DNA of 64,000 nucleotides, from NCBI GenBank assembly GCA_004194705.1, contig SADC01000886.1, positions 434,001 to 498,000 on the forward strand, given 5' to 3'. The translations under genes were made by a program, and so were the position numbers. Within the stretch, counting starts at the first letter, position 1. The number at the start of each line of letters is the position of its first letter. Below, piece after piece: positions 46,422 to 56,754 of this stretch. The notes beneath the pieces were generated by a model, which did no database searches, was not told the DNA's origin, and was given only the letters and a program-made list of their open reading frames with translations. The stretch comes from Ditylenchus dipsaci (lineage: Eukaryota > Nematoda > Chromadorea > Rhabditida > Anguinidae).

Positions 46422-49400
46422 ATGTCCGACTTTTTAAAAAATTTTGTGGCAGGTGGTGTAGGAGGTGTCTGCACAGTAGCTGTAGGGCATCCTTTCGACA
46501 CCTTGAAGGTGCGCCTACAAACCATGCCCAAACCATCACCTGGTGCAGCGCCGATGTTTACTGGTACAGTGGATTGCTTCAAGCAAACAATTGCTAAGGA
46601 AGGATTTTTTGTAAGTTTTACTTCCAAATTTGCAAGTATTACTACAGATTCAAAGCTTTTCTAGGCTCTTTACAAAGGAATGGCAGCGCCAATTGTTGGG
46701 GTACTTGTTTGAAAAATCCCGTGTACTTTATTATTATTTGTGTTTTTTTCTAAATTAGGTGACACCCCTGTTCGCTGTTTTTTTCGGTGGATGTGAGATT
46801 GGAAGATGGATCCAGCGCACAGAAGTAGGACAAGAATTTACTTTCACCCAGAATATATTTAGTGGTGCACTCGCTGGAGTGTTCACAACTGCCGTTATTG
46901 TTCCAGGAGAACAAATTAAATGTAATTTTTAAGAGCCATATCTAAAACATAGCATCTGAAATTTTGGGGGTACAGTCGAACCTCAATATAACGAACCCCT
47001 TGAGGGACGGAAAAAATGTTCGTTATATCGAGGGTTTCGTTATATCGAGGTATTTCCACTAAAAATAAATGAAAGTTTCGTTATATCGAGGTTCCACTAC
47101 ATTCGTCTAATAATGTGCAAGTAAGCACATGTTTCTATCTAGCCTCAGGTATATTATTTTTTGTTCTTATTATCAGCCTTTGGATAAAAGTATCATCAAC
47201 ACCATATTTCTCATATATTCTTCTTTTCTCTAATAAGCGCCCCCCTGAAGGTCAATTAAAAAACGCACCCCTCCTCTGTAATAAGAGATACATCAGGGGC
47301 GGTTATAATAATCGATTTACCCTTACCTTTTACCCTTACCTCTACCTTTACCTCTACCCGTTATAATAAAGAATTTTTACCCTTACCTCTACCCTTACCT
47401 TTTACCCTTACCTCTACCCGTTATAATAAAGAATTTTTACCTCTACCCGTACCTTTTACCCTTACCTCTACCCTTACCTCTACCCGTTATAATAAAAGCT
47501 AGAGGTAAAGGTAGAGGTAGAGGTAAGGGTAAAAAACAACAGGGGGACCAAGGCATATTTTTACCATGGGTGGTAGCAGGGTAAAAATTTTCACCTTCAT
47601 CTCGATTTTCAAAATATTGTCCCGTAAAGCATTTCTAGAGCAATTTTAGTTCGCTGAACACGAATTTAACGTCCGTTTTTCATTATTCTGTGTTGTTTGT
47701 TGAGATTTGCTCGCTTTGTTGTACACGCACTGTTTGTCGTATTTTATCGCTCTCATGTCTAGTTATCGTTATGTTTACGCCTGAGATGTGCAAACGTTTG
47801 GTTGAGCTGGTGGCCGAGCACCAAGAGGATCCCTTCCCGAACAGTCGCAAAAAGGATTCAGCCGCAGGTCAGAACGCTGCATGGAAGACCGTTACCGACA
47901 CACTCAACACCGAATATCCGGATCAAGGGTCGCACAGCGTGGAGCAGGTCAAGCAAAAGCATTCGAATCTCAAGAAGTTGGCCAAACAGGATCTCCAGGA
48001 TCAGAAAAAGTGAGCCTTATCTTTCTTATTTTATGAAAGATATTGTGTTGTGGATTGAAATAAATAAGTTGCCGTTTATTTCGTTTTCGAGAAAAAAGTT
48101 GAAGGTAGAGGTAGAGTTAAGGGTTAAAGTTGAAGGTAGAGGTAAGGGTAAAAGGTAGAGTTAGAGGTAAAAGGTAGAAGTAAGGGTAAGGGTAGAGGTA
48201 AGGGTAAAAGTTCAAGGTAAAAAAAGGTAGAGGTAAGGGTAAAAGGTAAAGGTAGAGGTAAGGGTAGAGGTAGAGGTAAAAGGTAGAGGTAAAGGTAAGA
48301 GTAGAGGTAGAGGTAAAAGGTAGAGGTAAGGGTAAGGGTAGAGGTAAGGGTAAAAGTTCAAGGTAAAAAAAGGTAGAGGTAGGGGTAAAAGGTAGAGGTA
48401 AGGGTAAAAGGTAGAAGTAAGGGTAAAAGGTAGAGGTAAGGGTAATCTTTATTATAACCGCCCCAGAACATAAGCGCCTTGGGGCGACAATTAGAGTACC
48501 GTATAACCTCTATTAATCATCCATGAGGGATAAATTTTCAACCACTGAAATTGTGAATCAAAAATGGCCTTAACTCTGAAATCCTAGTCGAAAAAATGAG
48601 GGGCGGGGATTATTAGAGGGTGGGGATTAGTAGAAGGTGGGGGATTAGTATAGGTTACACGTTAAATACAGGAATAGGGCTTATCAAAAAACTCCTAAAT
48701 TAGTCGATAATGCCTTTTTCTGTGAATTATTTTTTCTCTGAAATTTAAAATTGAAATTCTTAATTTAAAATTCCTTCTGATAGAACGGAATGTTGTCCTA
48801 TTTTTCAACCCCTGAAGTGCTTTTTGACTTTACGTTCAAAATGCAATAAAACATAGTTTACTCCTCTAGTTTTGGCCTCGACGCCTGCCGTTCCAATAGA
48901 GAGTGCTGTTCTTTTAGAGACAATACGGTACATTAAAAGTTTTTACTAAAACAAATGTCAGCGATCTTGTCTTATTTGTGGTTGTCAAGCAGCTCCGGAC
49001 TCGTTTTATCGATGGTCAAAAAAGTTAAAAATATATTTTCAATAAAGGCCACATTTTTCAATGCAGATAAAAACTGTTGACAAAATCAAAAGACAAAATT
49101 TCCATGACTAGAAAGAGGCCTGATTCTTTGTTATTTCTTTAAACACAGCGTAAAAAACTCAAATCTATTACAGAAAATTTAAGGCATTTGCAAGTGCAGT
49201 CGATGGGTACGACTGGAGTCAAATATGATGGTCCTATGGATGTTCTAAAGAAACTCTACAAGCAAGGTGGTATTCGAAGTATTTATCGTGGTTCAGCGGC
49301 TACATTGCTCAGAGGTATAAAGCTTTTGTTTTTTTTAAAGAATTTTTTTAAATTACAGATGTTCCTGCTAGCGGAGCCTATCTTTCCACATATGAATATT

Positions 49401-52400
49401 TAAAAAAACAGTTTTCTGGTGGCAAATCTCGTGAAAATTTAACTCCAATGGCAACTTTGGCAGCAGGAGGTCTTGCAGGAATGGCTAATTGGGCTGTGTG
49501 CATACCAGTGAGTCAATGCGACAAAAATTTCGCTATCATAATTTGTGTGCTTTAGGCTGACGTACTTAAATCTCGTCTTCAAACAGCTCCACATGGAAAA
49601 TATCCAGGTTTGATTCTTATTATTTGTATGTTTTTTTTATATTTTATACTAAAATTATTTTAGATGGGATTCGTGGCGTATTTCGGGAAGTTATGCGAGA
49701 AGAAGGTCCAAGGGCTCTCTTTAAGGGGTAAGTTTAGCTTGTGTGAAAAAGTGAAACTTTATTCACAAAAATCCATCCTAGTCAAACAAGTTTTCGAAAA
49801 GCAGTTTGCTAGAAAAAAGGTTTACAAACTCGATTACAAAAGATATCCCAGACGTGGAAAATTAGTTTTGATCATAATTTTTTTTGGAACAATTAAATAT
49901 ATTTTATGGCTCTTCAAAATAGGTGAACTTTAGGTTTTCTCACTTTTAAAATATTTGCTAAATTCTGATAGCCTTTTTAGCACAGCATTCTAAAAGTTAA
50001 AATTTAAATATTTGTATGGAGTATTGAAAGGTCTTTAAATTCAGACTCTTTTTTCATGTTTGAGCAGTTTTACGTGATTTTGTTAAGTAAAAATGACGCT
50101 AACACTTTTGGCCACAACTTTAACTCTCTCTAGGGAAGAGGGGGATAAATTCGCCTAATTTTTGGCGTAATTACCCATATGACCCAGCTCGCCCAAAATT
50201 GTGACCCAGCTGACACTAAGGCTTTTACAAAAAAATATACTTATTTCGGAACTCAAGTCTTTTAGAGGCCAAGCATAGGCACTCACGGCACAGGCGTTAA
50301 ATTCACATTGCTTGAATAAATGTTTTGTAATTTGTCTGGTTTTCAGCTTTGTTCCAATAATGCTAAGAGCTTTTCCTGCCAATGCCGCTTGCTTTTCTGG
50401 CTTCGAGTTGACCATGTACTTGTTCAGACAGTTCACTTGAAAGAATCTCATCTATAGTCACGCATATACTGTCTTTCGTCAATAGGTGTGTGCTTAGTAA
50501 CCTCCAAAACGTCTTTGTCATAAATGAAATAACTTTTTTGTATGTATTTCAGTCGATGTGAAAAACTTTCTGTAAGTGGTTTATGGGTATGAATATAGAA
50601 TAAAGCAATTATGGCGTAATAATATGTTAGTAAAACATTACCATTTTATAACACGCTTCGATAACGCGAAAAATCTATGCGGAAAAAATGTCGACCACCC
50701 ACGTATTTTCAGTCTTTTTGAGCTCCTTCTTCAACTGTATAATTTCTAGTGTATTATACTGGTATATTATAGTTATTCGTTTCAGACTACAGTTATTTGA
50801 AACTGTCTATTTGAGATTTTCGCTTGACTGAACAAAACACCTTTTAAAACTCCTCCCACAATGTCAGAAACAAAATCACATTTTGAACGGAGGCTTGTTT
50901 TATGTAAAACGAGACTTGAGTGATAATAATGATATAACGAAATAATAATGCATGTGATTTATTCTACTTCTAATATATAATATTTTAAGGCGTTCTCTTA
51001 TTTTTCTTTGGTATATGATACTACTTTTGCAAATCGCCGACAAAGAAGTCAGTACGATTCTTACACCTATGATTTCAGAATGGTGATTGTGAAAGGATTG
51101 CTTTTGAGGGTTCTCGCAAAGAAATAAGACGGGTATTAGACACATGCCCCTACCTATTTAGTTTAAAAAACATATTAAAAGGCATGTTGGACTGGTACAA
51201 CAAGTTCGAAAGAAAAGGATAAGACAACTGGTAACAAGGTTAATCTTGTTTATGGAAAGTTTGATCTACACAACTCAAAAACATTTTTTATTATTGCAAC
51301 CATGATGATTTATCATTATCAACAAAAATGATAAATCTATTACAATAATAGTATTTTTTCTCTGATCTTATTAAATCTAATTAAATTTGAAAGTTTGGTC
51401 TCGTCAGTACAGTCTCAGCTTTTGTATAAAAAACTAGAAAGCGCCTATGCGGCAGATGCCGTATAGTCCCAGCTTCTATATGTACGTAGTTCAAGACCTG
51501 CGCTGGTGGTTTGGGTGTATCTACGTGGTTTGTAACCCACGCTTGTATTTCGGGTGTATCCAAGTGGTTCGGGATCCACGCTGGTGTTTCAGGTTTCACG
51601 TTTGGAGTTCGGGACTCATGCTGGTGGTTTGGAACAAAAGCTGGTGGTTCGTGTGTATCCACGTGGTTCGAGACTCGCGTACCCGCTGGTAGTTCAATAC
51701 CCGCTGGTGGTTCGGGTGTATCCACGTGGTTCGGATACCCGTTGGTACTTCAATACCCACTGGTAGTCCGGGTGTAGTGACATGGTTTGAGTACCCGCTG
51801 GTGGTTCCGATGTATCCATATCCATACCCGCTGGTGGTTCAGGTACCCGTTAGTGGTTCGGGAGTATTCACGTGGTTCGGCCCAAATCCTGTTGATTCGG
51901 GGGATAGACCTGATCGTTCAGGGCTATCCACGTGATTGGGTACATTCAGATGCCCTAACTGACCACCTGCCCACCCTAACCGGCCACCTACCTACTCAAC
52001 TTGGCCACCTGCTATCATAACTGGCCACCTACCCTACCAGGCCACCTATCTGGGCACCTATTTACCATACTACACTAAATAATAATGCACGCTACACCAG
52101 GATTTGAACGCATGACCATGCCTTGGTCCACCAAGGTCAGGGCTCCCAAGTGTACTTATTTATTAGAAATGTACTTATTTGAGGACCCCAAATCTTATTT
52201 ATTTAAGATGTACTTATTTATGAGAAATGTACTTATTTGTACTTATTTTCGAAAAATTTACAGCATCTCGGCACAAAATATCTTAGAACGAAAAAGTGGG
52301 CAATTTTTTGAATAAATTTAAAGTGAATTTTGTTTGATCTCTCTGATCGAACAAGTGCCAACTGAAGTGTTCAATGCGATCGGAGCTGAGGAAAAGTGGA

Positions 52401-53437
52401 TAAAGATTTTTGCCGACAACGAGGATTCTCTGCCGGGCATCTTTCTATTGGTCAGTGCCATATTCTCCATTCCGGTGTCTAATGCTTTCATTGAGCGAAT
52501 CTTTTCTCTTTGCGGTGTTCAGTGGACGAAGGAAAGAAATTCGCTTCACGTCAATACAGTGAAAAGTGTGGTCCAGACTAAAGTTCATTTCGATTTCTCT
52601 TGCCCGCAAATGTATAGTCATCTTTTGAAAAGCAATGTTCTGTTAACCAAGATTAGAAGTTAGGAAAAGTACTTTTAACTGTTTGTTGCTAATTCATTGG
52701 TTGTTGTTGTTGGTTTTTTCTGATTGAATAAAGAATTTGATGACAAATGGCGATATTTAAGGATAAGTTATCTAATAAAGTTGCGAAAAAGCAAAATTTC
52801 AAAATGTACTTATTTTTGGGCCAAAAATCTTATTTTTTTCGAAAATCTACTTATTTTTGAAAAAAAAAACTTGGGAGCCCTAACCAAGGTAATCCGAAAT
52901 TCACCCTAAAATGCCTTGCTCTCACTCGGTCCTGCAAGCAAACTAAAATTGACTTCAAAATGGTTTGGTCCCCCATGCAATTTTTTACCAAACTTTCAAG
53001 AGTGCATAACTTTTTCTTGACTCGAACGACCCAAACTTTGAAGTAAATCAACCACGCCGCGTCGAATGGTTTTCACAAATTTTTGATCCGATCGACGCAA
53101 CATACTCAAAGTTTTTTGTGACCCACAGACAGAATCCAGCGCAGTAAAGGGAGAAGATATATTTGAAAGAGCGCAAATTCAAATAGTTAAAGACAAAACG
53201 GCTTGGGGTGTAAAAAATTGGACTATTCAGTATATATAATACACCCATTAGTTTTTTTGACGACCCTAAAAATCGTCTTTTTTAAATGATCATTTCAGTT
53301 TTTGTTCTACTCTTATCTTTTACTACGTTGTATACATTTTCAGTGCAACTCCAATCATGTTAAACACCTTCCCTTCTAATGCCGCATGCTGCACTGCCTT
53401 CGAGCTAACAATGTACATGTTTAGAAAATTTTCCTGA
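46422..53437 (+). CDS. SLC25A20: Mitochondrial carnitine/acylcarnitine carrier
   Basis: Inner-membrane antiporter that brings acylcarnitine in and carnitine out, feeding CPT2. Exons: 46422-46610, 46665-46700, 46759-46921, 49184-49314, 49359-49507, 49556-49607, 49664-49727 and then either 50347-50440 or 53344-53437. About 292 residues, the family's normal length. Three carrier repeats each keep the signature Px[D/E]xx[K/R]: [17 protein letters not shown] and [13 protein letters not shown]-1-like stretches include [19 protein letters not shown] and [20 protein letters not shown]. Exon 4 needs one more T in the run at 49187-49189 to give QIKC.LQVQ. Intron 3 (46922-49183) carries three transposons. 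CPT2 lies immediately upstream, divergently. Confidence 0.96.
46973..47099. mobile_element. Pogo-like MITE in carrier intron 3
   Basis: CAGTCGAACCTCAATATAAC at left and GTTATATCGAGGTTCCACT at right, after TA. The body repeats GTTATATCGAGG. Confidence 0.75.
47294..48466 (+). mobile_element. Element with GGTAAGG-type arrays and Myb-like gene
   Basis: Ends GGGGCGGTTATAATAA and, mirrored, TTATTATAACCGCCCC. Just inside are long arrays of TTACCCTTACCTCTACC (47315-47530), mirrored as GGTAGAGGTAAGGGTAAAA (48095-48445). The central 550 bp is unique and carries an open frame. The superfamily is not recognised; the target duplication is ambiguous. Confidence 0.7.
47771..48013 (+). CDS. Myb/SANT-like DNA-binding protein inside transposon
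   Basis: From the ATG at 47771, 80 residues: [20 protein letters not shown], then [19 protein letters not shown], then [19 protein letters not shown]. This is the tri-helical layout of the Myb_DNA-bind_5 type, including the final K..NLKK helix. Such domains bind transposon ends in several eukaryotic DNA transposons. The frame upstream is open to 47690 and may be part of the protein. It stops shortly after the domain with no catalytic region, so it would be an accessory protein of a non-autonomous or decayed element. Confidence 0.5.
   Translation: MFTPEMCKRLVELVAEHQEDPFPNSRKKDSAAGQNAAWKTVTDTLNTEYPDQGSHSVEQVKQKHSNLKKLAKQDLQDQKK
48499..48660. mobile_element. TACCGTATTT-type MITE
   Basis: TACCGTATAACCTCTATTAA at left; GGGGATTAGTATAGGTTACACG at right, degraded. 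Body AAATCCTAGTCGAAAAAATG shared with 12505-12667. Confidence 0.65.
50347..50440 (+). CDS. SLC25A20: SLC25A20 last exon, version A
   Basis: After TTTCAG it completes GG|C and reads [19 protein letters not shown]...YLFRQFT and TGA. The segment contains the transmembrane-helix-6 motif AFPANAACF conserved in this carrier. AATAAA follows at 50599-50604, making it a self-sufficient terminal exon. Confidence 0.9.
50441..51380. other. Downstream of carrier exon A; nothing recognised
   Basis: 3' UTR of the version A transcript up to about 50620 and then AT-rich sequence. Confidence 0.4.
51496..51930. repeat. GGTGGTTCGGGTGTATCCAC minisatellite
   Basis: Roughly 45-bp units made of CGCTGGTGGTTCGGGTGTAT and CCACGTGGTTCGGGA parts, about nine diverged copies. 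Its open frames on both strands follow from the unit. A separate CTGGCCACCTACC array continues at 51955-52060. Confidence 0.8.
52087..52137 (-). repeat. tRNA-like B-box segment at hAT target
   Basis: Minus-strand GCGTTCAAATCCTGGTG resembles a tRNA T arm. The hAT element at 52138 inserted right beside it. Confidence 0.4.
52138..52882 (+). mobile_element. hAT element with remnant transposase
   Basis: Ends CAGGGCTCCCAAG and CTTGGGAGCCCTA, flanked by the perfect 8-bp duplication ACCAAGGT (52130-52137, 52883-52890). TGTACTTATTT motifs repeat near both ends. It separates the two alternative last exons of the carrier. Confidence 0.93.
52328..52663 (+). pseudogene. hAT transposase C-terminus (dimerisation domain)
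   Basis: An open frame of about 110 codons ends at the TAG at 52661. It reads [20 protein letters not shown] followed by [18 protein letters not shown], the C-terminal dimerisation motif of hAT transposases. The BED finger and the catalytic core are absent, so the copy is non-autonomous. Confidence 0.85.
53344..53437 (+). CDS. SLC25A20: SLC25A20 last exon, version B (duplicate)
   Basis: Same length (94 bp), same phase and same acceptor as version A, encoding [19 protein letters not shown]...YMFRKFS and TGA. It differs at about 12 of 30 residues, yet has no stop or frame damage, which suggests selection. Whether it is used is unknown. No nearby canonical poly(A) hexamer was found. Confidence 0.8.
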
Positions 53438-53456
53438 TATTCTTATTGTGTTAACT

Positions 53457-53666
53457 CAGGGCTCCGAATCGTCCTTTTTAAAAAGATTTGTCCTCTTTTT
53501 GGAACCCCAAATCTTTTTTTTTGGAAAATTTAGTCAGAATCTTTTTTTTTTCGCTTCAAAATGGCAACAAGCACTGGATAAAATGACCCTTTCACTTCAA
53601 AACTAGTCAAAATGTCCTTTTTTCACCCAAATGTCCTTTTTTTGAAATTTTTCATTCGGAGCCCTG
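53457..53666. mobile_element. hAT MITE next to carrier exon B
   Basis: CAGGGCTCCGAA ... TTCGGAGCCCTG, flanked by TGTTAACT / TGTAAACT (7 of 8). Body repeats TCCTTTTTT motifs. It starts 19 bp after the exon B stop. Confidence 0.88.
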
Positions 53667-56455
53667 TGTAAACTGTTGTTTTAGTTTTTTAGATAACATA
53701 GCATTTATAACTTTTGATTGTTTAAATGTTTATAAAGACTAGAAACTCATGGCCCTGGACCCAGTAAGAGGGGAGAAAAGTGAGAAAAAATGAAAAAATT
53801 CACTAATTTAATTTCAATATTTTTAATTTTTTGAACAGAACGCGCTAACGCGCGTTGGACTGCATCTAGAGAGCTTTGTTCCAAAGCTCGAATTTACATG
53901 AGTTTACCTTTAGAGTTGCCCTTTATCTTGCTGTTTGACCCTTCTCGGAGATTCAGCTTTTTTGGCCTTTTCCAGGCATTTCGAGCTCATTAAAGCAATT
54001 TGTTTGTTTCCGGTCATTTTGTACTTTTCGGTCATTTTGGCCCACTTTAGGCCTTTTGGCCTTTTTAGTCTTCTTAGCCCTGTTTGGGCGTTTTGGCCCT
54101 TTTCGGTCATTTTTGCCCTGTTTAAGTGTTTTGGCCCTTTTCGTTCATTTTGGCCCAGTTTGTGCGTTTTGTCCCTTTTCGGTCATTTTGGCCCAGTTCG
54201 GGCGTTTTGGCCCTCTTCGGTCATTTTGGCCCAGTATGGGCGTTTTGACCTTTTTCAGGCATTTTGGCCCAGTTTGGGCGTTTTGGCCCTTTTCGTTCAT
54301 TTTGGCCCAGTTTGTGCGTTTTGGCCCTTTTCGGTCATTTTGGCCCTGTTTAAGTGTTTTAGACCTTTTCGGCCATTTGGCCCAGTTTGGGCGTTTTGGC
54401 CCTTTTCGTTCATTTTGGCCCAGTTTGGGCGTTTTGGCCCTTTTGGGTCATTTTGGCCCAGTTTGGGCGTTTTTGCCTTTTTCAGGCATTTTGGCCCTGT
54501 TTGTGCGTTTTGGATCTTTTCGGTCAGCTCAGCCCAGTTTGAGCGTTCTGGACCTTTTCGGTCGTTTTGGCCAAGTTTGGGCGTTTCAAACTGAAATCGC
54601 ATTTTAGGTCTTAACAAACCCAATTCCCCACACGATTTTACATATGATAGCATGGTTTATATTCGAAAAATAAAAAAAAAAATTTTCGGGTCATCCAGCT
54701 GGTCTCCAGCTGGTCAGGTGGTACCCACCCCAGGTTTTAAGGTTTTGGTGGGAAAATCGTGGTTTTAGTCTTAACAAACCCGATTCCTTGCACGATTTTA
54801 CATACAATAGCAATATTTAATTCAATATTTGAGAATATTTTTTGAATTCCGTGCGAGACCAACCATAAAAGTTTGAATTCAAACTTTTTGGCCAAATTTT
54901 CGAATTTTTTTGGAAAAAATGGCCCGTTAATTTATTTTTTTCCATCTTTTTGAAATTCTGAATGCACCATTCGATTTCTTATGGAATTTCTCCATAAGAA
55001 AGTCATTTTTTCTTGAAAACCCCTGAAAATTGGCTTTTTTCGGCCAATTTCAAAAAAAAATTATTTCATTTTCCAATTTAGGCCCATTTTTGACCCTATC
55101 GGACCTCGTCTAGCCCCGGCTACAGGATTTTTGGCTGATCGACTATTTTACACATTTTATACCAATCGATAGAGCAGATCCCAACGGTGTGCCCTTTTGT
55201 TATGTCGGAGACAACATTTACCCACCAAAAACCCACTTTTGGCCTCGAGAAAGTCAAAAAACCTAAAAAATTCCAATTTTTTTTTGGACTACACCAAAAA
55301 ATTTTTTTATATCGCGTTTATATCGCTAGAAACTCATGGCCCTGGACCCAGTGAGAGGGGAGAAAAGTAAAAAAAAATGAGAAAATTCACTAATTTAATG
55401 TCAATATTTTTAATTGTTTTGAACAGAACGCGCTAACGCGCGTTGGACTGCATCTAGAGAGCTTTGTTCCAAAGCTCACATTTTAATAAGTTTACGTTTT
55501 ACACGTGCCCTTTATTGAGTATCTTGTCATTTTTGGGTCAGCTTGTCATCTTTCTGGCCTTTTTAGCCCTTTCGGCAATTTTCGCTCATTTAAGACATTT
55601 CAGGCATTTCGACCCTATTCCGGCATTTCGGCCCGTTTCGAGGACTTTGACCCATCTCAGGTATCTTGACCCATTTAGAGCATTCGACCCGTTTGAGCCT
55701 CTTCTGACCGTTTCCGGGCATTTCGGCCCTTTTCTTGCGTTTTGGCTATTTTCTGCCATTTTGTCCCTTTTCCGTGCCTTTTGGCCCATTCTGGGAATTT
55801 CAGCCCATTCCGGCCCTTTTGGCCCTTTACGGTCAATTGCGCCCATTCTGGGCATTTTGGCCCGTTCCGGTCATTTTGGCCCTTTTCGGGCTTTTTTGAC
55901 CATTCTGGCTATTTTGGCACGTTGCGGGCATTTTGTACCATTTGGGGCATTTCGACCCATTTTGGGCATACCGGTAATTTCAGGCAATCTGGCTTTTCTG
56001 GCTCATTATGGCCCATATTGCTTTTCAGGCATTTTGGCTCCGTTTAAGCGTTTTGGCCCTTTTCAGGCATTTTAGGCCGGTTTGAGCGTTTTAGACCTTT
56101 TCGGTCATTTTGGCTCAGTTTAAGCGTTTTGGCCCTTTCGGTCATTTCAGCCCAGTTTGGGCGATTTGGCCTTTTTCAGGCATTTTGGCCCCGTATGAGC
56201 GTTTTCGCCCTTTTCGGTCATATTGGCCCAGTTAGAGCGTTTTGGCCCTTTTCGGTCTTTTTTTTTTCGCTTCAAAATGGCAACAAGCACTGGATAAAAT
56301 GACCCTTTCACTTCAAAACTAGTCAAAATGTCCTTTTTTCACCCAAATGTCCTTTTTTTGAAATTTTTCATTCGGAGCCCTGTGTAAACTGTTGTTTTAG
56401 TTTTTTAGATAACATAGCATTTATAACTTTTGATTGTTTAAATGTTTATAAAGAT
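53544..56455 (+). repeat. Segmental duplication with two minisatellite arrays
   Basis: Block A (53544-53740) recurs apparently unchanged at 56255-56452. Block B (TAGAAACTCATGGCCCTGGA ... GAACGCGCTAACGCGCGTTG) occurs at 53740-53900 and 55327-55490. Each B is followed by an array of GGCCCTTTTCGGTCATTTTG units (54010-54600, regular 39-bp units; 55560-56250, diverged). Open frames over the arrays (Phe/Trp/Pro/Gly-rich) are not genes. Confidence 0.85.
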
Positions 56456-56754
56456 TAACTTTCATTCTTTCAATATTTTATTCTTCTTATATGAATGTTA
56501 TTCTTTTATCCATTCAGCAGTACTCCACTTGCAACCACCTTTTTGTAGAGACTAATCTAAAATAGTTTGACTATTAAATCTATATACTTTTTAAAGATTT
56601 TTTATTAAGACACTTGCATTTACACTTTATTTTAATATTTAAATAAAAAAAATTGCTTGTCATCGCTGCACGAAAACCTTCAACCAATTCAAAAAAATGT
56701 AGTTTTCTTGAAGCACCCTCTATTTTAAACACATTAACAAAATTAAATGTTTAC

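Larger units (their letters stand above)
47205..48500. mobile_element. TACCGTATTT-type element split by the GGTAAGG element
   Basis: CTCTAATAAGCGCCCCCCTGA at left (47228) and GCGCCTTGGGGCGACAATTA with TTAGAGTACCGTA at right (48471-48500) are the two ends of one element into which 47294-48466 inserted. Confidence 0.55.

Noticed and set aside
53935..56075. Long Phe/Trp/Gly/Pro-rich frames
   Set aside because: Produced by the 39-bp minisatellite units; present in several frames and on both strands.
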